Assembly (NCBI GenBank): GCA_955652925.1
Contig: CATPCO010000613.1
Coordinates: 1-5,887, forward strand
DNA: 5,887 bases
Origin: an uncultured Xanthobacteraceae bacterium
GTDB taxonomy: Bacteria; Pseudomonadota; Alphaproteobacteria; Rhizobiales; Xanthobacteraceae
Reading direction: 5' to 3'
The position numbers and the translations under genes are program-made. Under the pieces are notes generated by a model, which ran no database searches, had not been told where the DNA came from, and saw only the letters and a program-made list of their open reading frames with translations. This document shows, piece by piece, positions 1-5,232 of the stretch. How positions within the stretch are numbered: the first letter of the stretch is position 1; each line of letters starts with the position of its first letter.

Positions 1-231
1 AAGGTCGATTGGCAGCGTGTGGCAGCGACGACGGATCGGGAAATTGCGAAGCAGATTGCGGCTGATCCGGATACGGCACCCATTTTTTCCGCCCGCGAGT
101 TGAGCCGGGCAAAGCGAGTTGTTCCGCCGCCTGCGGCTGAGGACGTGCGGGCGATTCGCTGGCGGCTGGGATTGACCCAGGCGCAGTTTGCAGCTCGCTA
201 CGGCTTCTCCGTGGAGACGATCCGCAACTGA
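1..231 (+). pseudogene. XRE-type helix-turn-helix regulator, 5' partial, truncated at the 3' end
   Basis: The reading frame is open to the window edge and reads KVDWQRVAATTDREIAKQIA, so the GTG at 19 is probably an internal Val and the true start lies outside the window. The N-terminal pattern (VDW, then TD.EIA.QIA.DPDTAP, then a SARELSRAKRV linker) followed by RAIRWRLGLTQAQFAARYG and FSVETIRN matches small alphaproteobacterial HTH regulators that often act as antitoxins or autoregulators. In that family the recognition helix continues into W-E-Q-G-R-R and about 30 more residues. Here the frame ends in TGA (229-231) right after TIRN, where TGG (Trp) is expected. Seventy-six codons precede the stop within the window. 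Downstream bases (gctcag, then cgacggtcg) could be a decayed remnant of the W.Q.RR segment, but this needs an additional indel and is weak. The gene faces the substrate-binding protein gene tail to tail with a 21-nt gap. DNA binding is probably impaired. Family assignment is fairly sure; pseudogene status is inference. Confidence 0.6.
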
Positions 232-252
232 GCTCAGGCGACGGTCGAGCGC

Positions 253-1275
253 TCATTTGATCGCCATCTCGTAATAGCGCAAATCGTAGTAGCGGCTTGG
301 ATCCGCCAGCGTTTTCTGCGGGCGGCCATATTCGCTTCGCAGTTCCAGAACCTTGCGCAGCCCCGCGATATCGAGCCGCCCCTTTGGCGCAAGGCCGCGC
401 GGACCGAGGAAATTCGTATACGCCCCCGCCGCGATCTCCGCCGCCAATTGAGGAAACGCCTTGCGCAGAATGGAGATGGCCTCGTCCTTGTTGTTGGGGT
501 CGCGCAGCCATTCGACCGCGGCGACATAGGCTCTGATGTAGGCGAGCAGCCTGCTCTCATTTTCCACCGCCCAGGCGCGCCGCGTGGTCGCGACCGATTC
601 CTCGTAGTGTCCGTAAACGTCCTTGGCGTACTGGAGTACGTTGAAACCGTCCGCCTTGGCGATGAGGTCGAATGGGGAAGTCAGCATGGAAGCCGCGTAT
701 TTGCGCTCGCGCATGCCTTGCCAGCGCGCCTGTGTCCCGCCCACCGGTTCGACGCGATAGTCACCGGGCTGCAAGCCGTTACGCTTGAGCAGGTCGAACA
801 GAACGAACGCGTAGCCCGTCGTTACCGCATCGACGGCAAGCGTCTTGCCCCTGAGCTCGGCATAGGTCTTGACCTCCGGGACGGTGACAAGGACGGGGAT
901 GCTGGGACTGCCGCCCATGAACATGAAGAGATCGGGTTAGCTCGCGACCGGCACTTCGCCTTGCCCCTCCATGTAAGCGACCACGTTGTCGGCCGCCGTC
1001 ATGGCCAAGTCGAATTTTCCTGCGATGAGATTCGTCATCTGGAACACCGAATTCGGTGTCGGCGACAGATTCACCTCGATGCCGTTGCGGGCGAAATAAC
1101 CTTTGTCCTGCGCGATGCGGATCGGCCAGTTACTGGTGCCGGGAAACGCGATGACGGATAGCGGGACAAGGTCTTCGGCATTACCAAGGGTCGTCAAGAA
1201 ATTCGAACCCGCAATTGCAGATAAGGTCGCTGTTAGCGCTGTTAGCGCGGCCGTTCTCCTCCATCCCTGACGCAT
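253..1275 (-). pseudogene. ABC transporter substrate-binding protein (NMT1/SsuA/TauA-like), interrupted by an in-frame stop
   Basis: This would be a periplasmic solute-binding protein delivering a small organic ligand (sulfonate-, nitrate- or pyrimidine-precursor-like in this superfamily) to an ABC importer. The start at 1275 is preferred over the ATG at 1344: it has GGAG seven bases upstream, begins a signal peptide (RR at residues 6-7, hydrophobic 8-23, possible cleavage after GNA at 31-33), and avoids overlapping the toxin gene. Family marks are FPGTSNWPIRIAQDKGYF (44-61), the GKFDLAMTAADN segment (86-97), and after the break KTYAELRGKTLAVDAVTTGY. A TAA at 937-939 interrupts the frame after ...GEVPVAS. 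The same frame continues as PDLFMFMGGS and runs normally to TGA at 253-255, giving a typical length of about 340 codons. No frameshift is involved. Restart at the ATG at 924 lacks a ribosome site and would lose the signal peptide. No permease or ATPase gene lies nearby, so the ligand cannot be guessed. Confidence 0.82.
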
Positions 1276-1282
1276 CGACCTA

Positions 1283-1286
1283 CTCC
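1283..1286 (-). promoter_or_regulatory. Ribosome binding site of the substrate-binding protein gene
   Basis: On the minus strand GGAG lies seven bases before the ATG at 1275. This decides the start in favour of 1275. The longer alternative beginning at 1344 would overlap the toxin gene and add a non-signal N-terminal extension. Confidence 0.6.
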
Positions 1287-1315
1287 GCCGAAAGCCGTCG
1301 AAACGACTCCACATG

Positions 1316-1648
1316 TTAATCATGCGAGGAGTCGAGCCGGACACAGAACTCCTTCACCGCCCTCGATATCCCGTTCGACACACTGCCGATCGATTTGACT
1401 ACAAGACTCGCATTAAGCGTCATGATACGATCGGTCCTAATCCAGCTGGGAACTGGAAGTGTTCCGCGCACCAAATCGGCAGACGTGAGGGGGACTCCAC
1501 GCCCGGATTGTGGACGAGAGGTCACCGGCAGGGCAATAAAGTCGTCGTATCTGTCCGGCGAGGTCAGAAGCAGGACTGGGCGCCGTTTGGTAGCCGATAA
1601 ATCGCTGAAAGGGTACGGCACCAATACCAGGTCACCGCGCTCAAACAT
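1316..1648 (-). CDS. MazF/PemK-family toxin (type II toxin-antitoxin endoribonuclease)
   Basis: This is a 110-residue protein with the PemK/MazF pattern: RGDLVLVPYPFSDL at 4-17, KRRPVLLL at 21-28, PVTS at 41-44, and SWIRTDRIMTLN at 68-79. In MazF-type enzymes the Arg of the KRRP loop and the Thr/Ser of the VTS strand belong to the catalytic or RNA-binding face, and the proteins cut mRNA at short sequences. The length is normal for the family and nothing appears missing. The ATG at 1648 overlaps the end of the antitoxin gene by 8 nt (ATGTTTGA on the minus strand), a layout that favours translational coupling. A modest GGGA precedes the start. The gene ends in TAA at 1316-1318, 40 nt before the substrate-binding protein start. 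The cleavage specificity cannot be read from the sequence. Family assignment is strong; activity is inferred. Confidence 0.88.
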   Translation of the reverse strand: MFERGDLVLVPYPFSDLSATKRRPVLLLTSPDRYDDFIALPVTSRPQSGRGVPLTSADLVRGTLPVPSWIRTDRIMTLNASLVVKSIGSVSNGISRAVKEFCVRLDSSHD

Positions 1649-1835
1649 TGTCCCAGATATTATCCTGGGCGTTGTCCCATACCGGAGCGAGCGAGCTCGC
1701 CTGAGCGTTCATCAGATCGCGCCACTCGTCTCTTTCGCCCCGCGTACGCAGAAAGGCAACAAAATCGAGCACCTCGCGCGCAAGCGATTCCGGTAATGCT
1801 TTGACCTGCTCATATACCAGTTCCGCGATGCTCAT
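1641..1835 (-). CDS. DUF2281-like antitoxin of the MazF/PemK pair
   Basis: This is a 64-residue protein beginning MSIAELVYEQVKALPESLAR. The helical segment at about residues 3-30 (VYEQVKALPESLAREVLDFV) is the DUF2281 signature often seen in small antitoxins. It is followed by a charged stretch and an acidic, Trp-containing tail with two WDN motifs (53-55 and 61-63), which is likely the flexible part that wraps the toxin. The start at 1835 is chosen over the ATG at 1871 because AGGAGA sits five bases upstream and homologues begin MSIAEL. The gene overlaps the toxin start by 8 nt. It contains no obvious DNA-binding fold, so any autorepression would have to come from the helical N-terminus or the complex. 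The pairing with the toxin is well supported; the mode of regulation is not. Confidence 0.83.
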   Translation of the reverse strand: MSIAELVYEQVKALPESLAREVLDFVAFLRTRGERDEWRDLMNAQASSLAPVWDNAQDNIWDNV

Positions 1836-1840
1836 ACTGT

Positions 1841-1846
1841 TCTCCT
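1841..1846 (-). promoter_or_regulatory. Ribosome binding site of the antitoxin gene
   Basis: AGGAGA on the minus strand lies five bases before the ATG at 1835. It is the strongest Shine-Dalgarno match in the toxin-antitoxin operon and sets the antitoxin start. The toxin has only a weaker GGGA. This fits higher antitoxin than toxin synthesis. Confidence 0.7.
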
Positions 1847-1847
1847 G

Positions 1848-1857
1848 ATATCGATAT
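1848..1857 (-). promoter_or_regulatory. 10-bp perfect palindrome, candidate operator in the antitoxin leader
   Basis: The bases atatcgatat read the same on both strands and lie directly upstream of the antitoxin ribosome site, downstream of the predicted -10 box. Toxin-antitoxin operons are commonly autorepressed through palindromes near the promoter, so this is a reasonable operator candidate. The motif is short and AT-rich, so chance occurrence is possible. Confidence 0.3.
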
Positions 1858-1892
1858 GCTCGGTCCATCAATAATCGTGAGATAACGGTTCA

Positions 1893-1898
1893 ATTATA
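1893..1898 (-). promoter_or_regulatory. -10 box of the toxin-antitoxin promoter
   Basis: The minus strand reads TATAAT exactly at this place, 57 bases upstream of the antitoxin start, within a locally AT-richer gap between the transporter and antitoxin genes. The -35 region about 17-18 bases further upstream (around 1916-1922, ATACTG/TATACT) is a poor match to TTGACA. It implies that the toxin-antitoxin pair is transcribed from its own promoter rather than only from the transporter gene. Confidence 0.5.
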
Positions 1899-1932
1899 GC
1901 ATCCTGGGGAGGCCGCAGTATATGGCCGTGCT

Positions 1933-3438
1933 CTATTCCGGCCGGTCCTCGCTGCGTCCGCGCAGCGGACGCTCCTCCATGCGGATCAACGCAATCAAGC
2001 TCGCGATGAGACACAGCACGGAAAGCGCGAATATGCCGCGAAAGACGTGCGCCGGGCTTGTCCCGAGCACGTTCACCGTCTCGGTCACGACCGCGCTGCT
2101 GCCGCCGCGCTGGTAAGAAACTCCGAGCGCGGCGAGCACGATCGCGCCCATGACCGCGACGATGAATGCCGCGGTGAGCCCGCGGAAGAAATTCATTGCT
2201 CCCATTGCGGCACCAACCTGAAAGCGCGACACGGCATTCTGGATCGATACCGTCCCCACCGGATAGGTCGTGCCGATGCCGAGCGCGATGATGCTCAGCA
2301 AACCCGCGCCTGTGATCGGGGAGATCGCCGGATTCCAGACAAGCAGAGAGAGCGCCGCAATCGCGCAAATAAGGCCGATGATCGGCACGCGCTTATAATG
2401 CTCGGTATACATCATGGCGCGGCCGGCGAGAATGGATCCCGGCGTTGACATGACGACAATGGGAATGAGCGCGAGGCCGGAATCGCTCGCCGAGAACTTG
2501 TGCACGATCTCGTAATAGAGCGGGAGGAAGATGGTGAGCCCGACCACCACGGCTTGCGAGAACGACGTGCATGCCGTGCCCATGCGCACGACCTGATTGG
2601 CAAGGACGGGGAGCGGCAGGAACGGCTCGGGCGCCGCTCGCAGCCGCCATATGAAAAGCATGGAGAGCACCAGCGTGATCAGGGCCAGCGCCGCAATGGG
2701 CTGCGACAGCCAGGGGTAGCGCGCGCCGCCCCAGGTGAGCGCCAGAAGAAGCGGGATCGCCGCTGCCATCATAAGCGAGGCGCCGAGGAGATCGAGCCTG
2801 TGCTTGTAATCGTGGCGCGGCAGCCGCTTGAGCGTGTGGTGCGTCATCAAGGCCGCGCCCAGGCCGAGCGGGACATTGATCCAGAAAATAATCGACCAGT
2901 GGAAATGCTCGGCCAGAATACCGCCGAGCGCCGGCCCGCCCAGGCCCGCGCTCACCCAGGCCGTGCCCATATAGGCCTGGTAGCGGCCGCGCTCGCGCGG
3001 TGCCACCGCGTCGGCCAGAATGGCTTGCGCCAGGGGGAGAATGCCGCCCCCGCCGATCCCCTGCAGGGCGCGGCCGAGAATAAGCAGGATCATATCGCGC
3101 GCGGCACCGCAGGCGGCGGAGCCCGCAATGAAGAGGCCCACGGCGGCAAGCATCATGGCGCGGCGGCCATAGATGTCGCTGAGCTTCCCGTAGAGGGGCG
3201 CCACCACGGTCGAGGTCAGCAGGTAGGCCGTAACCACCCATGGCAGCAGCTCAAAATCGCGAAAATCGCGGCCAATGGTCGGCAGCGCGGTCGCCACAAT
3301 GGTCTGATTGAGGGCGGCGAGAAACATCGCCAGCATGAGCCCGGTGACGACGGTGCGGATATCGCCGTGCGCCATGACCCAGCGGCCGGGCTGGGGGCCG
3401 GATGGCGGTTCCTTCTTCGTCTCCGGCATGCCCGGCAT
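1933..3438 (-). CDS. DHA2-family MFS multidrug efflux transporter (EmrB/QacA type)
   Basis: This is a 501-residue inner-membrane proton-coupled exporter of the 14-helix DHA2 family. Visible landmarks in order: a short charged, Pro-rich cytoplasmic tail (1-25); the first helix with the family motif LNQTIVATALPTI (43-55); the loop 2-3 motif A GKLSDIYGRR (84-93); motif B LGRALQGIGGG (121-131) with its conserved Arg; and the antiporter motif C region GLGGPALGGILAEHFHW (165-181), followed by FWINVPLG. Further hydrophobic segments continue to about residue 490, then the tail MEERPLRGRSEDRPE. Length is normal and the frame is intact. The start at 3438 lacks a clear ribosome site; Met4 is an alternative. 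No adaptor (EmrA-like) or regulator gene adjoins it, so the substrate is unknown. It diverges from the universal stress gene across a gap of about 60 bp and lies upstream of the toxin-antitoxin pair on the same strand. Confidence 0.93.
   Translation of the reverse strand: MPGMPETKKEPPSGPQPGRWVMAHGDIRTVVTGLMLAMFLAALNQTIVATALPTIGRDFRDFELLPWVVTAYLLTSTVVAPLYGKLSDIYGRRAMMLAAVGLFIAGSAACGAARDMILLILGRALQGIGGGGILPLAQAILADAVAPRERGRYQAYMGTAWVSAGLGGPALGGILAEHFHWSIIFWINVPLGLGAALMTHHTLKRLPRHDYKHRLDLLGASLMMAAAIPLLLALTWGGARYPWLSQPIAALALITLVLSMLFIWRLRAAPEPFLPLPVLANQVVRMGTACTSFSQAVVVGLTIFLPLYYEIVHKFSASDSGLALIPIVVMSTPGSILAGRAMMYTEHYKRVPIIGLICAIAALSLLVWNPAISPITGAGLLSIIALGIGTTYPVGTVSIQNAVSRFQVGAAMGAMNFFRGLTAAFIVAVMGAIVLAALGVSYQRGGSSAVVTETVNVLGTSPAHVFRGIFALSVLCLIASLIALIRMEERPLRGRSEDRPE
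1950..1972 (-). other. Overlapping hairpins at the 3' end of the transporter gene
   Basis: Two perfect inverted repeats share bases here. One has an 8-bp stem, GCGTCCGC (1954-1961) with GCGGACGC (1965-1972), and a 3-nt loop. The other has a 7-bp stem, CGCTGCG (1950-1956) with CGCAGCG (1961-1967), and a 4-nt loop. They cannot form together. They lie 15-37 bases before the TAG stop, inside codons for RPLRGRS. No T-run follows, so this is not a classical terminator. It may slow 3' exonuclease or be a by-product of GC-rich Arg codons. Confidence 0.35.
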
Positions 3439-3498
3439 GTTATACTCGCGAGCTAGAATCCGGATGGATCAGGAGTGTCGGTAAAGCTGGAGGCGGCC
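3439..3498. promoter_or_regulatory. Divergent intergenic region between the transporter and universal stress genes
   Basis: Both genes must start transcription in or near this 60-bp gap. It holds an 8-bp palindrome ctcgcgag (3445-3452), a plus-strand TATACT (3441-3446) and TAGAAT (3454-3459) that resemble -10 boxes. No convincing -35 partner is present for either. The plus-strand ribosome site GGAGG (3489-3493) is clear. Treat the promoter call as tentative. Confidence 0.3.
3489..3493 (+). promoter_or_regulatory. Ribosome binding site of the universal stress gene
   Basis: GGAGG lies five bases before the ATG at 3499. It favours this start over the in-frame GTG at 3475, which would add eight residues ahead of the family's usual MKTILVPTE beginning. 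Confidence 0.7.
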
Positions 3499-4332
3499 AT
3501 GAAGACCATCCTCGTTCCCACCGAGCAGCACGATCTCACGAGCTCGATATTACAGACCGCGCTTCTGCTTGCACGAAAGTTCGACAGTTATATCGAAGGC
3601 TTCGCGCTATTCCCCGCAATGGTCGAGCTTTACGCGTTCGATGCGGGAATCCCGCTGCCCATTGAGGTGAGGGAACACGATGCCGAAATGGCCAAACAGG
3701 CGCGCGCCCTGTTCGAGCGCTTCATGGCCGACCACGAGGTGGCGCGATCGAGCAGGTCGCACGAGGCGCCGTCATTCGGCTGGATCGAAGGCGTGCCCGA
3801 CGGCGATGCCTTTGTCGGCAGCTACGGTCGCGTGTTTGACGTGATCGTTCTGGGAAGGCCCGAGGCCGACAAGGCGAGACCGAGCATGGCCACGATCGAG
3901 GCCGGCTTGTTCGAAGCCGGCCGCCCAATCCTCATCGCACCGCCTTCGACCCCGCAGCGGATTGGTGAAAACGTCCTGATTGCGTGGAATTGCAGCACGG
4001 AGCAGGCAACCACGACGGCGCTTGCCATGCCGCTGTTGCGAAAGGCAACCCGCGTCACCATCCTCACCGTGCAGGGAGGGACAGCGCCGGGACCGACCGG
4101 CGAGCAGCTCGCGCGCTATCTCGAGCGCAACGGCGTGCAGTCACAGCCCGTGACCCTTGATCCCAGGGGCCGCAGCACCGGCGAGGCCATCCTTGCGCAC
4201 GCGGCTTCGCTCGGCTGCGATCTTCTGATCAAGGGCGCCTATACGCAGAGCCGGTTGCGCCAGATCATCTTTGGCGGCGCCACCCGCCACATCCTGGCGA
4301 ATGCGACTTTGCCTGTGCTGATGGCACGTTGA
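3499..4332 (+). CDS. Tandem-domain universal stress protein (UspA family)
   Basis: This is a 277-residue cytoplasmic protein with two Usp alpha/beta domains. The first begins MKTILVPTEQ, has the helix SSILQTALLLARKFDSYIEG (15-34) and ends with DVIVLGR (114-120) and PILIAPP (143-149). The second begins ENVLIAWNCS (157-166) and holds the nucleotide-binding loop at 246-262 (KGAYTQSRLRQ, then FGGAT), ending in LPVLMAR. The classical ATP-binding Usp motif is G-2x-G-9x-G-S/T. Here the second Gly is Thr (GAYT), and the final part is FGGAT. Usp proteins help survival under starvation, oxidative or other stress, and two-domain forms are common in alphaproteobacteria. The gene is convergent with the dehydrogenase gene across only 10 nt and divergent from the efflux gene. 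Ligand binding and the exact stress response cannot be read from the sequence. Confidence 0.9.
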   Translation: MKTILVPTEQHDLTSSILQTALLLARKFDSYIEGFALFPAMVELYAFDAGIPLPIEVREHDAEMAKQARALFERFMADHEVARSSRSHEAPSFGWIEGVPDGDAFVGSYGRVFDVIVLGRPEADKARPSMATIEAGLFEAGRPILIAPPSTPQRIGENVLIAWNCSTEQATTTALAMPLLRKATRVTILTVQGGTAPGPTGEQLARYLERNGVQSQPVTLDPRGRSTGEAILAHAASLGCDLLIKGAYTQSRLRQIIFGGATRHILANATLPVLMAR

Positions 4333-4342
4333 CGCAGCCCCG

Positions 4343-5122
4343 CTACTGCATGAACCATCCGTGGCTGACCACAATCGATTGGCCGGTCAGCGCGTTCGAG
4401 GCGAAGCAGGCGAGGAAGAGCGCGGTCTCCGCGACGTCCTCCACCGTGGTGAACTCGCCGTCCACGGTTTCCTTCAACATCACTTTCTTGATCACGTCTT
4501 CTTGCGATATTCCAAGCTCCTTCGCCTGTTCCGGGATCTGCTTCTCGACCAGGGGTGTGCGCACAAAGCCCGGACAGATCACGTTCGCCCGCACCCCGTG
4601 GGCGGCGCCTTCCTTCGCGACCACCTTGGCAAGACCAATGAGGCCGTGCTTGGCCGTCACGTAAGGGGCCTTGAGCACCGAGGCTTCTTTCGAATGAACG
4701 GAGCCCATGTAGATGACGCTGCCGCTCCTCTGCTTGTACATCTGGCGGAGCGCCGCGCGCGTGGTCAGGAACGCGCCATCGAGGTGAATGGCGAGCAGCT
4801 GCTTCCATTTTGCAAACTCAAACTCGACGATTGGCGCGACGATCTGGATTCCGGCATTGCTGACCAGCACGTCCAACGCACCGAAGGTCTCGACCACCTT
4901 GGCCGTGCCCGCATCGACCTGCTTCTCGTCGGTCACGTCCATGCTCACGCCGATGGCGCGCTTGCCGGTGGGATCGATCTCCCGCGCCGCGGCATTGGCG
5001 GCGTCGCGGTTGAGGTCGGCAATGGCAACCAATCCCCCCTCGCGCGCAAAGGTGACGGCAATCTGTTTGCCAATTCCACTCGCAGCACCGGTGATGATGG
5101 CAACCTTGTTTTGCAAACGCAT
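4343..5122 (-). CDS. bdhA: 3-hydroxybutyrate dehydrogenase (short-chain dehydrogenase/reductase)
   Basis: The likely reaction is NAD-dependent interconversion of (R)-3-hydroxybutyrate and acetoacetate (EC 1.1.1.30) in the cytosol, the oxidation step after polyhydroxybutyrate is broken down. The 259-residue protein shows the classical SDR layout: TGAASGIG cofactor loop (11-18), an acidic residue after the second strand (IADLN, D36) favouring NAD, MDVTD (61-65), NAG (89-91), catalytic Ser141 (MGSVHS), and Tyr154/Lys158 in YVTAK. CPGFVRTPLVEKQIPEQA (183-200) and the SHGWFMQ ending fit 3-hydroxybutyrate dehydrogenases rather than generic SDRs. The position often held by a catalytic Asn is His113 (AIHLDGAF), which I believe is usual in this subgroup. 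AGGAGA lies eight bases upstream of the ATG. A patatin-like gene precedes it on the same strand, separated by a REPIN-like element. Confidence 0.88.
   Translation of the reverse strand: MRLQNKVAIITGAASGIGKQIAVTFAREGGLVAIADLNRDAANAAAREIDPTGKRAIGVSMDVTDEKQVDAGTAKVVETFGALDVLVSNAGIQIVAPIVEFEFAKWKQLLAIHLDGAFLTTRAALRQMYKQRSGSVIYMGSVHSKEASVLKAPYVTAKHGLIGLAKVVAKEGAAHGVRANVICPGFVRTPLVEKQIPEQAKELGISQEDVIKKVMLKETVDGEFTTVEDVAETALFLACFASNALTGQSIVVSHGWFMQ
4364..4391. repeat. Inverted repeat near the convergent 3' ends
   Basis: GCTGACC (4364-4370) and GGTCAGC (4385-4391) are perfect complements around a 14-nt loop that itself contains the 10-bp palindrome CAATCGATTG (4372-4381). It lies about 30 bases beyond the stress-gene stop and inside the last codons of the dehydrogenase gene. 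It could act in 3'-end formation of the plus-strand transcript, but there is no T-tract and the bases also encode conserved residues (LTGQSIVVSHG). Confidence 0.3.
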
Positions 5123-5130
5123 GGCGGCAG

Positions 5131-5136
5131 TCTCCT
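5131..5136 (-). promoter_or_regulatory. Ribosome binding site of the 3-hydroxybutyrate dehydrogenase gene
   Basis: AGGAGA on the minus strand lies eight bases before the ATG at 5122. It confirms that start, which also places the TGAASGIG cofactor loop at the normal distance from the N-terminus. Confidence 0.65.
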
Positions 5137-5150
5137 GTCGATCGGTAACC

Positions 5151-5222
5151 GTAGCCCGGATGAGCGAAGCGATATCCGGGTCACTGTCGGCACCCGCATG
5201 TCGCTACGCTCATGCGGGCTAC
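5151..5222. repeat. REPIN-like element: two inverted 30-bp REP units
   Basis: Unit 1 (5151-5180, plus strand) begins GTAGCCCGGATGAGCG and ends ATATCCGGG. Unit 2 (5193-5222, minus strand) begins GTAGCCCGCATGAGCG and ends ACATGCGGG. They match at 26 of 30 positions and are separated by 12 bases. Each unit folds into its own hairpin with a 7-bp stem (CCCGGAT/ATCCGGG or CCCGCAT/ATGCGGG). Positions 9 and 26 change together (G-C to C-G), keeping the pairing. The full element could also form one long cruciform. Such paired inverted REPs are typical of REPINs, which are moved in trans by RAYT (TnpA-REP) transposases. It fills most of the gap between the patatin-like and dehydrogenase genes and might affect transcript stability there. 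Confidence 0.8.
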
Positions 5223-5232
5223 TTCGATTGAG

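Noticed and set aside
448..1161. 237-codon plus-strand frame opposite the binding protein gene
   Set aside because: It is a mirror of the substrate-binding protein codons. The minus frame has family motifs on both sides of its stop and this frame has none.
1899..1935. Rho-independent terminator after the transporter gene
   Set aside because: Only a 4-bp GGCC/GGCC pairing is present and there is no T-run, so it is not supportable.
1868..3241. Other minus-strand frames overlapping the transporter (e.g. 2393-3241, 1868-2368)
   Set aside because: They are out-of-frame readings of the MFS gene with Arg/Ala/His-rich products and no motif.
2500..3456. Long plus-strand open frame opposite the efflux transporter
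   Set aside because: It is antisense to a clear MFS gene in GC-rich DNA. Its product is rich in Arg, His, Gln and Gly with no domain, and it lacks a ribosome site.
5123..5232. CRISPR repeat pair or tRNA-like element in the gap upstream of the dehydrogenase
   Set aside because: The repeated unit is inverted rather than direct, occurs only twice with a 12-nt spacer, and does not fold as a tRNA. It fits a REP pair.
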